Assembly (NCBI GenBank): GCA_965203855.1
Contig: CBDBDN010000005.1
Location: forward strand, 558,001 to 622,000
Origin: Bin87 sp965203855
GTDB lineage: Bacteria; Chloroflexota; Dehalococcoidia; Lucifugimonadales; UBA3495
Direction of reading: 5' to 3'
Length of the DNA stretch: 64,000 nt
Both the position numbers and the translations under genes were made by a program. Positions 40,206-48,951 of this stretch are shown here, piece by piece. The notes under the pieces are model-generated. The model was not told the origin of the DNA and did not search any database. It saw nothing but the letters and a program-made list of their open reading frames with translations. Each line of letters opens with the position of its first letter. Within the stretch, counting starts at the first letter, position 1.

Positions 40206-40853
40206 TCAGCCGCCGGCCCGCAGGTTGACGGCTTCCATCCGCCCGGCCCGAATTTCGGCAATCAGGTCGTCCAGCGTAGCGATGCGCCGGTGAAACAGCG
40301 TCGCCGCGACGCCAATCTGATGCCGATAATGGGCGTCGCTGCCGCCGGTTCCCGGCAATTGTAGGCCCTGCCGCACATCCTCCGCAAAGCGGTTTTCGTC
40401 CGCGGCGCCGCGCCCGTTGCAGGATTCAATCGCCTCAAACAGCTGCATCCAGGGGTCGGCCAGCGTCCGGCGCAGCATTGCGGCGCGCTGCTCCGGGTCT
40501 TGCCCCGGCTCGGAGAGATAACGGCGGCGGTAGGGATGGGCGGCAATCAGCACGGCGCCCAGGCTGTCGGCCTCGGCCCGCAGAAAAGACGGCTTGTGCA
40601 TCCCAAAGCGGTAGCGATGCAGCCCGAAAACCAGCACATGGCCGGCATCGGTATTGATTTCCGCGCCGGGCAGCGTCAGGATGCCGTGCCGCCGGGAAAG
40701 TTCCGCCGCGCATTCCGCCGGCCAGAAGTCGTCGTGCTCCGTAAGGCACACCCCGTCCAGCCCCGCCGCGCGGGCGGCGTCAACCAGCTCATCGGCAGAG
40801 ATAAAGCTGTCGTCCGACTTGGGGTAGGTATGGTTATGCAAGTCAATCAGCAA
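40206..40853 (-). CDS. PHP domain metal-dependent hydrolase
   Basis: A 215-residue PHP-domain protein. IDLHNHTYPKSDDS provides the HxH motif, CLTEHDDFW and LPGAEINT the next ligands, IAAHPYRR a central His, and TGGSDAHYRH the C-terminal pair. Such proteins act as phosphatases or phosphoesterases (histidinol phosphatase-like or RNase AM-like); the exact substrate is unknown. Start ATG 40853. It follows an isolated ABC ATPase gene in reading direction with a 65-bp gap. Confidence 0.87.
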   Translation of the reverse strand: MLIDLHNHTYPKSDDSFISADELVDAARAAGLDGVCLTEHDDFWPAECAAELSRRHGILTLPGAEINTDAGHVLVFGLHRYRFGMHKPSFLRAEADSLGAVLIAAHPYRRRYLSEPGQDPEQRAAMLRRTLADPWMQLFEAIESCNGRGAADENRFAEDVRQGLQLPGTGGSDAHYRHQIGVAATLFHRRIATLDDLIAEIRAGRMEAVNLRAGG

Positions 40854-40894
40854 AGCGACACCGGGCGGCTATCCTGCTGGCATCATACCATACC

Positions 40895-41060
40895 GCCAAA
40901 ATCCCCTCACATCGCCAGTACCGCCATCTCCTCACATCGCCAGTACCGCCATCCCCGCCCCACATCGTCATTCCGGCGAAAGCCGGAATCCAGCGTCGTA
41001 ATCACATACTACGGTAATGGAGCCGGCAAGTCCAGATTCCGGCGCAAGTCGGAATGGCGA
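40895..41060. repeat. CATCGCCAGTACCGCCAT direct repeats and palindrome copies
   Basis: CCTCACATCGCCAGTACCGCCAT occurs twice (about 40908-40952), followed by GTCATTCCGGCGAAAGCCGGAATCC (40968-40992) and a decayed inverse copy GATTCCGGCGCAAGTCGGAATGG (about 41035-41057). Confidence 0.75.
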
Positions 41061-41096
41061 TGTATATGACCACACGCCCTAAAATGATACGGCGCC

Positions 41097-42581
41097 TTAC
41101 AATTCTAATATCCCCCGCCGGTGCAGCTGTTCCCGCAGGTATTCCATACTGCGGTTGCCCTTGATGGCGTTGCAGGTATGGCACATCAGCTGCAAGTTGC
41201 CCAAAGTATCTACGCCGCCCAGCGACTGCGGATGAATATGGTCAATGGTAAGCACGTGCAGCGGCAGTTCATAGCGGCAGCCGGCGCAGCGGCGATCCTG
41301 GCTGGCGTACAGCAGTTCCCGGTCGGATTGCGGATTGACGGGGGCGGACAGCGCAAGATCGGTACGCTTGGGCGGTTCCTGCATTATCAGCGGGCTCCAG
41401 TCCGCCCACTCCGGTTCATCGTCCCCGTTCATCGGTATCTGCAACTCGCGTTTGGCGCGGTCGTTGAGCACTGCCGCCGCCTGCGGCAGAATATCAATGC
41501 CAATCCATTGGCGATGCAGTTTTTCGGCGGCGATGCAAGCGGTAGCGCAGCCGCAAAACGGATCCAGCACCAAATCGCCGGGATTAGACGATGCGCCGAT
41601 GATGCGCTCCAATAAGGCTAGCGGTTTTTGGGTGCGCCATTCCGTCCGTTCCAGAGCATGAGAACCAATCGGCCCGATGTCGGTGACTATATCCTGTATC
41701 GGAACGCCGGCGCCTTGATCGGCATAACGCTTCTGCTGCGGGATGCGCCCGCGCGGCGGCCAGTACACTAGCCCGGCTTGATCCAGCAGGTCAAGTTTCT
41801 CCTGCGTAGTAAGCCGGTCCAAATCGCTGCGGTTGGGATAGGCTTCGGCAAGAGCCTGGCGCGGCACCGCCCAATGCCGGCCCGAATCAGTGGGATTGAC
41901 GCCGCGCCATTCAGCGCCCGAATCGCCTGATGTGGTTCCGGCGCCGGTGAGCGTCACCAGTCGATACCGACCGCGTTTATCCTCGTAACGGTAGTAATTC
42001 CTGAGATAATCGTCAGAGTACGGCTGATAGACCCGATTCCAGAGATGCCGCCCCGACCCGGAATAGAACAGGAGTACATCGTGGATCGGACCCCACCGTC
42101 GGGCGCCGCCATGCGATCCGGTTCGTTTCCAGACGATCTCATTCTGGAAATTATCGGGCGCAAACAAGGCGTCCATAATGCCTTTCAGATAATGCGACGC
42201 CGTAGGGTCGCAATGCAGGTAAATGCTCCCCGCCGGTTTCAGGATGCGATGCAGCTCCAGCAAACGCACACTCATAAAAGTCAAGTAGCCGGCCATGCTT
42301 TCGCTGTGCGCCAGTTTGGCGCCGTTAATCAGGTGATACAGCGACGGACGGCGGTACTCAATTTCGTCAACCCACTCCTCTTTCATATCGCTGAGCGTCC
42401 AGACGTCGTCGAATTCGGCGCCGCGCGCTTCACTGTCCAAAGGGGCGGCATAGCTGCGGTTGGAATTGAACGGCGGATCCAGATAAATCAGGTCAACGCA
42501 CTCCGAATTGACGCCCCGGAGGATGTCCAGATTATCGCCGGTAAAGATAGTTCGGCTCGGTACATTGCAGGCGCTGGGCAT
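41097..42581 (-). CDS. DNA methyltransferase fused to an HNH domain
   Basis: A 494-residue fusion. The N-terminal methylase has motif IV DPPFNSN near residue 35 and motif I DPFCGCATACIAAEKL near residue 345, the beta-class order; the AdoMet motif is unusual in having CGCAT where GSGTT is common. The last 80 residues form an HNH domain: CAGC and CHTC zinc pairs around LTIDHIHPQSLGGVDTLGNLQ and ending NAIKGN. This layout would combine modification with a nuclease in one chain; whether it restricts DNA is not shown. ATG 42581 follows GGGAGC. Confidence 0.88.
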   Translation of the reverse strand: MPSACNVPSRTIFTGDNLDILRGVNSECVDLIYLDPPFNSNRSYAAPLDSEARGAEFDDVWTLSDMKEEWVDEIEYRRPSLYHLINGAKLAHSESMAGYLTFMSVRLLELHRILKPAGSIYLHCDPTASHYLKGIMDALFAPDNFQNEIVWKRTGSHGGARRWGPIHDVLLFYSGSGRHLWNRVYQPYSDDYLRNYYRYEDKRGRYRLVTLTGAGTTSGDSGAEWRGVNPTDSGRHWAVPRQALAEAYPNRSDLDRLTTQEKLDLLDQAGLVYWPPRGRIPQQKRYADQGAGVPIQDIVTDIGPIGSHALERTEWRTQKPLALLERIIGASSNPGDLVLDPFCGCATACIAAEKLHRQWIGIDILPQAAAVLNDRAKRELQIPMNGDDEPEWADWSPLIMQEPPKRTDLALSAPVNPQSDRELLYASQDRRCAGCRYELPLHVLTIDHIHPQSLGGVDTLGNLQLMCHTCNAIKGNRSMEYLREQLHRRGILEL

Positions 42582-42704
42582 AATGCTGCTCCCGCCGCCG
42601 TCAGCCCGGCGGCTTGCTTGGCGGATTCTAGCAACCGCGCTCTGCGCCGGGCAAGACGCCGGCGTCACTGATTAGAATGACAGTATAGCGCGCCCTATGA
42701 CAAC

Positions 42705-42734
42705 GCCCCTCTCCGCAACTAACCGGAGAGGGGC
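42705..42734 (-). terminator. Hairpin ending the ilv-leu operon
   Basis: GCCCCTCTCCG (42705-42715) and CGGAGAGGGGC (42724-42734) form a perfect 11-bp stem with an 8-nt loop, 27 nt downstream of the leuA stop. The minus-strand tail GTTGTCATA is only moderately T-rich, so termination may be imperfect. Confidence 0.6.
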
Positions 42735-42760
42735 GCAATCCTTGGCGTAGGCCGTCGCGG

Positions 42761-44320
42761 TTAATCCGGGGTTGTGCCTACCGCCGGCAGCGCCGCCGCC
42801 TCGTCGGCCGCCAGCATCCGGTTGACGGCGCTGAGGTACGCCTGCGCGCTGGCTACGATAATGTCGGTGTCGGCGCTGCGACCGGAAAAAGCGCGGCCCG
42901 CGTTCTCAATCCGCATCGTTACCGAACCAACGGAGTCAATGCCTTCGCTGACCGCCTGCACCTGGAAATCGGCCAGCGTGCTGCTGCATCCGATAACCCG
43001 GTCAATGGCGCGGCATACGGCGTCCACCGGCCCGTTGCCGGTAGAAGCGTCCGCCTGCACCTGGCCGTCCGGCCCAATCAGGCGCACCGTGGCCGTCGGT
43101 ATTTCCTTGTCGCCGCTGCTGAACTGCACGGTATCCAGCGAATAGCTGACTGGTTCCGATGCGCTGCGGTTCTCCTCGTCCATCAGGAATTCCAGGTCGC
43201 GGTCGGTAATCTCGCTCTTTTTGTCGGCCAGCTCCAGGAACCGCTGATAAACGCCGGTTATCTCCTCCCGGGTCAGCGAATAGCCCAGCGTTTCCAGCCG
43301 GGCTTGCAAGCCGGCGCGGCCGCTGAGCTTGCCCAGCACCAGTTGCACATCCGGCGGCAGCCCGACCCGCTCCGGCTGCATCACTTCGTAAGTGGAACGG
43401 TCTTTCAGCACGCCGTCCTGATGGATGCCGGAAGCATGGCGGAAAGCGTTTTCGCCCACAATCGCCTTGTTGGACTGCACATTCATCCCGGTGATACGGC
43501 TGACCAGGCGGCTGCTGGGGTAAATCTGCGTGGTGTCCACATTGAGCGCAACGCCGAACAGGTCTTTGCGGGTGTCCAGCGCCATAATGATTTCCTCGAG
43601 GGAAGCGTTGCCGGCCCGCTCTCCGATGCCGTTGATGCAGCCCTCAACCTGGCGCGCGCCCACTTCTATGGCGGCCAGGCTGTTGGACACCGCCAGCCCC
43701 AGATCATTGTGGCAATGCACCGACAGCGTAACGCCGTCAATGCCGGGAACATTGGCCTTGATGTCGTTCAGCATCGTCTGGAAATCCGACGGAATGGCGT
43801 AGCCCACCGTGTCGGCAATGTTGATGGTAGTGGCGCCGACTTTGATGACTTCCTCCAGCATCCGGTACAGGTATTCCGGGTTGGTGCGGGTGGCGTCCAT
43901 CGGCGAGAACTCAACATCGTCGCAGTACCCTTTGGCGCGGGACACCATATCCACGGCCATTGTCATCACATCCTCCCGGTCTTTCCGCAGCTGATGCATC
44001 TGGTGGATTTCCGAGGAGGACAGGAACACGTGGATGCGGGGTTTGGCGGCGTCTTTGATGGCGTTCCAGGCGGCGTCCACATCGCCCGGGACAGCGCGGG
44101 ACAGCGAGCAGATAATCGGCCCTTCCACTTCGTTGGCGATGCGCTGCACCGCCTGAAAGTCGCCGGGCGAGCTGGCGGCAAAGCCGGCCTCAATGATGTC
44201 CACTTTGAGCCGGGCCAGCTGGCGGGCGATCTGCATCTTTTCGTCAACGGTCATGCCGATGCCGGCCGACTGCTCCCCGTCGCGCAGGGTAGTGTCCAGA
44301 AATTTTACTTGTGCAGCCAT
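42761..44320 (-). CDS. leuA: 2-isopropylmalate synthase
   Basis: A 519-residue LeuA, the first committed step to leucine. The catalytic barrel starts VKFLDTTLRDGEQSAG, metal binding includes SVHCHNDLGLAVSNSLAA, and GAGNASLE-like GERAGNASLEEIIMAL follows. The C-terminal domain (from about residue 380) is the LeuA dimer/regulatory fold where leucine binds. ATG 44320 begins exactly at the family N-terminus and has GGGAAGGA upstream. A possible leader peptide ORF lies 72 nt before it. It is the last gene of the ilv-leu operon. Confidence 0.95.
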   Translation of the reverse strand: MAAQVKFLDTTLRDGEQSAGIGMTVDEKMQIARQLARLKVDIIEAGFAASSPGDFQAVQRIANEVEGPIICSLSRAVPGDVDAAWNAIKDAAKPRIHVFLSSSEIHQMHQLRKDREDVMTMAVDMVSRAKGYCDDVEFSPMDATRTNPEYLYRMLEEVIKVGATTINIADTVGYAIPSDFQTMLNDIKANVPGIDGVTLSVHCHNDLGLAVSNSLAAIEVGARQVEGCINGIGERAGNASLEEIIMALDTRKDLFGVALNVDTTQIYPSSRLVSRITGMNVQSNKAIVGENAFRHASGIHQDGVLKDRSTYEVMQPERVGLPPDVQLVLGKLSGRAGLQARLETLGYSLTREEITGVYQRFLELADKKSEITDRDLEFLMDEENRSASEPVSYSLDTVQFSSGDKEIPTATVRLIGPDGQVQADASTGNGPVDAVCRAIDRVIGCSSTLADFQVQAVSEGIDSVGSVTMRIENAGRAFSGRSADTDIIVASAQAYLSAVNRMLAADEAAALPAVGTTPD

Positions 44321-44391
44321 TTTGTTCGTTTCCTTCCCTTCTGCAAGGTGATAGTTGCCCCATCCGGGGGCCGTGCGTCGCTTCGCTTCGG

Positions 44392-44496
44392 TTACTTCCG
44401 GGAAAGGCGAAGCAGGCACACGCAGTCCACCGCAGCCAGCCGCGCCAGGACCGGACTGCGATGGTGAACTGCTCTGCACAGTACCTCCATCCTCAT
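44392..44496 (-). CDS. Putative leader peptide ORF upstream of leuA
   Basis: A 34-codon frame starting at ATG 44496 with an excellent AGGAGG 6 nt upstream and ending TAA at 44394-44392, entirely in the 258-bp gap between ilvC and leuA. It encodes MRMEVLCRAVHHRSP and ends in CVCLLRLSRK. Leucine and valine make up about a third of it, with a Leu-Leu-x-Leu cluster near the stop. Complementary GCTTCG/CGAAGC segments and a GCCCC/GGGGC hairpin follow the stop codon, so ribosome-mediated attenuation or translation coupling is possible. No poly-T terminator is apparent, hence uncertainty. Confidence 0.5.
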   Translation of the reverse strand: MRMEVLCRAVHHRSPVLARLAAVDCVCLLRLSRK

Positions 44497-44578
44497 TTGT
44501 GCCTCCTGTGATTCGCCGTCATTTCGGTCCGGGCCGAATAAGTTATCCGACCCGGCGCCGGGGAGCCGTTTCGTGAAA

Positions 44579-45589
44579 TCATTCAATCTCGCGCGGGTTC
44601 AGCCAGGGCATCATCTCGCGCAGGCCGCGCCCCACTTCGTGGATGCGGTTGGTGCGCGCCTCTTGCCGCAGCCGCAGGAAATTGTGCCGGCCCTCGTCGC
44701 ATTCCGCCATCCATTCCTGCGCGAAAGAGCCGCTCTGAATGTCGTCCAGCACCCGGTGCATATTCGCCCGCACCGATTCGTCAACGACGCGCGTACCCCG
44801 CGTCAAGTCGCCGTATTCGGCGGTGTCGCTGACCGAATAGCGCATATAGTTGAACCCGCCCTGCTGGATTAGGTCAACGATCATCTTGAGCTCGTGCAGG
44901 CACTCAAAGTAGGCGATTTCGGGCGGATAGCCGCGCTCCACCAGCGTCTCAAAGGCCATGTTGATGAGGGCGGTAACGCCGCCGCACAGCACCGACTGCT
45001 CGCCGAACAGGTCGCTTTCGGTTTCGTCCTTGAAAGTGGTTTCCAGCACGCCGGCCTTGGCGCAGCCGATGCCGGCGGCATAAGCCAGCCCAACTTCTTT
45101 GGCGTGGCCGGTAGCGTCATGGTGGACGGCCAACAGGCACGGCACGCCGATGCCTTCCTGCACGAAATGCTCCCGCATCCGGTGGCCGGGCGCTTTGGGC
45201 GCGATCATCATCACATCCACCGACGGCGGAGGGACGACAAACTGGTAATGGATGGTAAAGCCGTGCGCGAACATCAGCGCCTTGCCCGGCCCCAGGTTCG
45301 GCTCAATTTCCGCCCGGTACACATCCTTTTGCACATGGTCGGGTATCGCAACCATGATGACGTCGGAAGCGGCGGCCACGGCGGCCACGCTGTCCACGGC
45401 CAGGCCGGCGTCCCGGGCCGCCTGCCGACTGGCGCTGCCTTCGTAGAGGCCCACCATCACCTTGACGCCGCTGTCGTGCAGGTTCAGCGCGTGGGCGTGG
45501 CCCTGGCTGCCGTAGCCGATAATGCCCACGGTCTTGCCGTCCAGCGCCGACAAATTGGCATCCTTTTCGGTGTAGATATTAACTGCCAT
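44579..45589 (-). CDS. ilvC: Ketol-acid reductoisomerase
   Basis: A 336-residue class I KARI that converts acetolactate to dihydroxyisovalerate. The N-terminal Rossmann domain has VGIIGYGSQGHAHALNL, with the cofactor-specificity loop in LYEGSASRQAARDAG. The knotted C-terminal domain includes DETESDLFGEQSVLCGG (metal-binding Asp/Glu) and FECLHELKMIVDLI. ATG 45589 is preferred over ATG 45598, which directly abuts AAGG and has no spacer. It is separated from ilvN by an Uma2-family gene. Confidence 0.95.
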   Translation of the reverse strand: MAVNIYTEKDANLSALDGKTVGIIGYGSQGHAHALNLHDSGVKVMVGLYEGSASRQAARDAGLAVDSVAAVAAASDVIMVAIPDHVQKDVYRAEIEPNLGPGKALMFAHGFTIHYQFVVPPPSVDVMMIAPKAPGHRMREHFVQEGIGVPCLLAVHHDATGHAKEVGLAYAAGIGCAKAGVLETTFKDETESDLFGEQSVLCGGVTALINMAFETLVERGYPPEIAYFECLHELKMIVDLIQQGGFNYMRYSVSDTAEYGDLTRGTRVVDESVRANMHRVLDDIQSGSFAQEWMAECDEGRHNFLRLRQEARTNRIHEVGRGLREMMPWLNPREIE

Positions 45590-45715
45590 TTGGTTCATCC
45601 TTTTTGCATCCCGCTCCCGGCGTTTCCGCACAGCAGGCGCGCGGGGCAGGAAAGTCATCGGTTTTAGACTGACGAATTCAGACTGACGCAACGATGGGCC
45701 GCCGACAGCGCCGGC

Positions 45716-46531
45716 TTAACCGGCGTCTCCGCGGAGCCGCGCGATTTCGCCCCGCAGCCGCTGCGCTTCGGCTTCGGCGGCCAGGCGCGCATCCCGCTCC
45801 AGGTCGGCCTGCACTTCGGCGGCAATGCGCCGGCCTTGCTCGGACAAGCGCTCATCCCGTTCCGCAATGCGGCCATCCTGCTGCTCGTCATAAGTCAACA
45901 GGTAGCTTTGCGTTGTCGGGTCATACCAGCGCAATTGCCCGTATTCCCAGCAGAGGTACAAGCCCAGCGCCGCGCTGTATCCGTAATGCTGCTCCGGCGA
46001 GTGCCGGTGAATTGTAACCGGTTCGTAGCGCCCCTCAACCAGCGTCCAACCGGACAATCCCGTCGCATACCGCTGGCCCCAATCCGGGTCAAACAGCCAG
46101 TATTCCCCCACTCCGAATGCGGCATAGTCGGCCCACTTCACAGTTTCATCACGCCGCGCCGTAGTGTCCGATGCTATCTCCAGCACAAAGTCCGGCGCTT
46201 TGCCCTGTTCCCTGATGGAGTAGCCCTGTTGGTCCAGGATCCGCGCGTGTCGCACCCCGAAGGCTACCAGCAGATCCGGGACGCGCACGCCGGCCCGCGT
46301 TCCGGCAACATCCCAAGCAATCGGAACTTCGCCCAGGACGATGGTAGTATCCGGGTTGCCCAGATGCCGGCGCAGCGCCGGCTGGTGCCCCGGATCGTGC
46401 AGGTAGCGCGGGTTCATCATATCGTCACGCGGCGGAAAGTCGGGAAACCGGGCCACGCCGGCCGACTCCGATGCCTCTGTATGCGACGGAGATGGAAGCC
46501 GCGGCGACGGGATAACGGTGGCAGTAGTCAT
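45716..46531 (-). CDS. Uma2 family (DUF820) protein with coiled-coil tail, inside the ilv operon
   Basis: A 271-residue Uma2-family protein. The core shows VRVPDLLVAFG, then APDFVLEIASDTTARRD, a Lys in ETVKWADYAAFGVGEYWLFDPD, and a closing beta region LYLCWEYGQLRWYDP. The last 60 residues are a charged coiled coil (ERDERLSEQGRRIAAEV and following, ending RLRGDAG), absent from the other four Uma2 copies. Start ATG 46531; GAGGCATCATAATG gives a modest ribosome site. It sits between ilvN and ilvC on the same strand with gaps of 32 and 126 bp, so it is likely co-transcribed with branched-chain amino acid genes. Confidence 0.87.
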   Translation of the reverse strand: MTTATVIPSPRLPSPSHTEASESAGVARFPDFPPRDDMMNPRYLHDPGHQPALRRHLGNPDTTIVLGEVPIAWDVAGTRAGVRVPDLLVAFGVRHARILDQQGYSIREQGKAPDFVLEIASDTTARRDETVKWADYAAFGVGEYWLFDPDWGQRYATGLSGWTLVEGRYEPVTIHRHSPEQHYGYSAALGLYLCWEYGQLRWYDPTTQSYLLTYDEQQDGRIAERDERLSEQGRRIAAEVQADLERDARLAAEAEAQRLRGEIARLRGDAG

Positions 46532-46563
46532 TATGATGCCTCCCTGCGGATGCGCCGGCGCCG

Positions 46564-47151
46564 CTAAACGCCCTCGTAGTGGCCGGGTTGGAAACGGGCC
46601 GCGCCGGCCGCCGAACCGTTATGCCCCAGATGCGCGAACTCCGCCCCGACATCGTCGCTGATGCGACCGCCGGATTTGCCGCGCACCATTGCCACGCGCC
46701 CGGTACGCATCAGCTCCAGTATCCCAAAGGGGCGCAGCAAGTCATACAGGGCGTCAATCTTGTCCTCCTCTCCCGTAGTCTCAATGACGAGAGAACGCGC
46801 GCCGACATCCACTATTTTAGCGCGGAACAGGTTAGCCATTTCCAGGATTTCGCTGCGGCTGGACGGCGTAGCCCGCACCTTAATCAACGCCAGCTCCCGC
46901 GCCACCACATCCTCGGACGAAATGTTGGACACTTTCACGACATCAACCAGCTTGTCCAGCTGCCGGGTGGCCTGCTCAACCGTGTATTCGTCGCCGGTAA
47001 CCACGAAAGTGAGGCGGGACAGGCCGGGCTGCTCGCTGGCGCCAACGGCCAGGCTGGCGATATTGAACCCCCGACGCCGGAACAGGCTGGCCAGCCGGGT
47101 CAGTACGCCCGGCCGATCCTGCACCAGGGCGATGATGGTGTGCTGCTGCAT
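46564..47151 (-). CDS. ilvN: Acetolactate synthase small (regulatory) subunit
   Basis: A 195-residue IlvN/IlvH. The first ACT domain starts TIIALVQDRPGVLTRLASLFRRRGFNI-like with valine-binding residues, followed by the second regulatory domain (SEILEMANLFRAKIVDVG). It binds and feedback-regulates the IlvB catalytic subunit. The last 35 residues are beyond the usual end and not conserved. ATG 47151 is one nucleotide from the ilvB stop (TAGTATG), so the subunits are translationally coupled. Confidence 0.94.
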   Translation of the reverse strand: MQQHTIIALVQDRPGVLTRLASLFRRRGFNIASLAVGASEQPGLSRLTFVVTGDEYTVEQATRQLDKLVDVVKVSNISSEDVVARELALIKVRATPSSRSEILEMANLFRAKIVDVGARSLVIETTGEEDKIDALYDLLRPFGILELMRTGRVAMVRGKSGGRISDDVGAEFAHLGHNGSAAGAARFQPGHYEGV

Positions 47152-47152
47152 A

Positions 47153-48865
47153 CTAGATGCGTTCAAGGCCCACCTCCTGCGCCGACGGCTCCGATTCCTC
47201 CATCATTTCGTTCACCGATTCGCCGGCCGGAATCATCGGGAACACGAACTCATCCTCTTTGACCACAAAGTCCACTACTACCGGGCCGGGCGTTTCCATC
47301 GCTTCCTGTATGGCGCCGGATACTTCCTCTTGCCGCGTTACCCGAATGCCCCGAATGCCGTAAGCCTCGGCCAGTTTGACGAAATCCGGGTTCCCGCTGT
47401 AAATCGTCGCAAAGAAATCTTTTTCATAGAAAAAGTCCTGCCACTGCCGCACCATTCCCAGCGATCCGTTGTTGAGGATGGCGTACTTGACATCAATGTT
47501 GTTCTCGGCGGCGGTAGCCAGGTCGCAGAGGGTCATCTGAAAGCCGCCGTCGCCGGCAATTGACCACACCGTCTTGTCGGGCCGCCCTACTTTGGCGCCC
47601 AATGCGGCGGGCACCTCAAAGCCCATTGCGCCGCTGCCCCCGGAGGTAATCAGCGAGTTCGGCTCCTTGTAGCCGTAATGCTGCGCCGCCCACATCTGAT
47701 GCTGCCCCACGCCGGTAACGACGATGGAATGCCCGTCGGTAGCGTCCGACAGCTCTTTAAGCACCTGCTGGGGCAGCAGCTGGTCGGATTTACGGATGAA
47801 CAAGGACGGATGCTCGGCGCGCAGGCTGTCCGTTTCCCTAATCCAGTCCAGGTGAACCGTAGCATTGACCAGCGGCAGCAGCGCGCGCAGCGTCGCTTTC
47901 AGGTCGCCCAGCACCGGCGCATCGGCGATGACATTCTTGTTGAATTCCGAGGGGTCAACATCGCAGTGGACAATTTTGGCGTGGGGCGCAAAATCGGCGA
48001 TGCGTCCGGTAACCCGGTCGTCAAACCGCGCGCCCAGCGCAATCACCAGGTCGGAGCGGTCAATCGCCAGGCTGGCGTAGGCCATCCCGTGCATTCCCGG
48101 CATCCCCATATTCAGCACATGGTCGGTAGGGAGAGCGCCGATGCCCAGCAGCGTAGTGATGACCGGGATCTGCGCCTTTTCGGCCAGCTCTCGCAGTTCA
48201 TCCCAGGCCCGCGCAATCAGCACGCCATGCCCGGCCAGTATCACCGGACGTTCGGCCTCGTTAATCAGGCGGGCCGCGGCTTGCGCCTGCTGCGGATCCG
48301 GATCTCCGGGCGGATGGTAGCCGGGCAGGTTGATGTCATCCGGCCACTCAAACTCAATCATTTCGCCGGCCAGCACATCTTTGGGAATGTCAATCAGCAC
48401 CGGGCCGGGCCGGCCGGTGCGGGCGATGTAAAACGCCTCTTTGATGGCCGGCGCAATGTCGCGGACGTCCATCACCAGGTAATTATGCTTGGTGACCGGC
48501 AGCGTGATGCCGGTAATATCGGTTTCCTGAAAAGCGTCGCGGCCAATGGCGGCGCGCGGCACTTGCCCGGTAATGCACACAATCGGCACCGAATCCATCT
48601 GCGCCGACGCCAGCCCGGTTACCAGGTTAGTGGCACCGGGGCCGGATGTAGCCGAGCAGACGCCCACTTTGCCCGTAGCCCGCGCGTAGCCGTCCGCGGC
48701 CATAGCGGCGGCCTGTTCGTGGCGTACCAGGATATGCCGCAGCTGGGAATAGCCCGACAGCGCGCCGTAGAAAGGCAGCACCGCCCCGCCGGGCAGCCCG
48801 AATATGGTGTCCACATCCTCTTTGAGCAGGCTTTCGCAGACGATTTCCGCGCCGGTCATTTTCAT
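47153..48865 (-). CDS. ilvB: Acetolactate synthase large (catalytic) subunit
   Basis: A 570-residue thiamine-diphosphate enzyme catalysing the first common step to valine, leucine and isoleucine. The catalytic Glu is in LVRHEQAAAMAADGYAR, the FAD-related domain is central, and the ThDP motif is GDGGFQMTLCDLATAAENN. The N-terminus MKMTGAEIVCESLLKE fits the family. ATG 48865 has CAGGAG 10 nt upstream. The gene lies directly behind a T-box leader, so transcription should depend on aminoacylation of a cognate tRNA. Confidence 0.96.
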   Translation of the reverse strand: MKMTGAEIVCESLLKEDVDTIFGLPGGAVLPFYGALSGYSQLRHILVRHEQAAAMAADGYARATGKVGVCSATSGPGATNLVTGLASAQMDSVPIVCITGQVPRAAIGRDAFQETDITGITLPVTKHNYLVMDVRDIAPAIKEAFYIARTGRPGPVLIDIPKDVLAGEMIEFEWPDDINLPGYHPPGDPDPQQAQAAARLINEAERPVILAGHGVLIARAWDELRELAEKAQIPVITTLLGIGALPTDHVLNMGMPGMHGMAYASLAIDRSDLVIALGARFDDRVTGRIADFAPHAKIVHCDVDPSEFNKNVIADAPVLGDLKATLRALLPLVNATVHLDWIRETDSLRAEHPSLFIRKSDQLLPQQVLKELSDATDGHSIVVTGVGQHQMWAAQHYGYKEPNSLITSGGSGAMGFEVPAALGAKVGRPDKTVWSIAGDGGFQMTLCDLATAAENNIDVKYAILNNGSLGMVRQWQDFFYEKDFFATIYSGNPDFVKLAEAYGIRGIRVTRQEEVSGAIQEAMETPGPVVVDFVVKEDEFVFPMIPAGESVNEMMEESEPSAQEVGLERI

Positions 48866-48917
48866 AATTCGGTTTCTCCTGCTGATTTGCGGCAGCAATC
48901 ACTAGGGGCAATGGGGC

Positions 48918-48951
48918 AAAAATAAACCCCATCCCTGTGAAGGGACGGGTT
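48918..48951 (-). terminator. T-box terminator hairpin
   Basis: On the minus strand AACCCGTCCC (48951-48942), TTCAC, then AGGGATGGGGTT followed by TATTTTT form a classic terminator stem with a T tail. Its 5' side overlaps the alternative antiterminator structure formed with the T-box sequence at 48974-48960. Confidence 0.88.

Noticed and set aside
40895..41096. A tRNA or small RNA gene between the PHP and methyltransferase-HNH genes
   Set aside because: No T-arm (GGTTCGAATCC-like) or cloverleaf could be found; the region is repeats.
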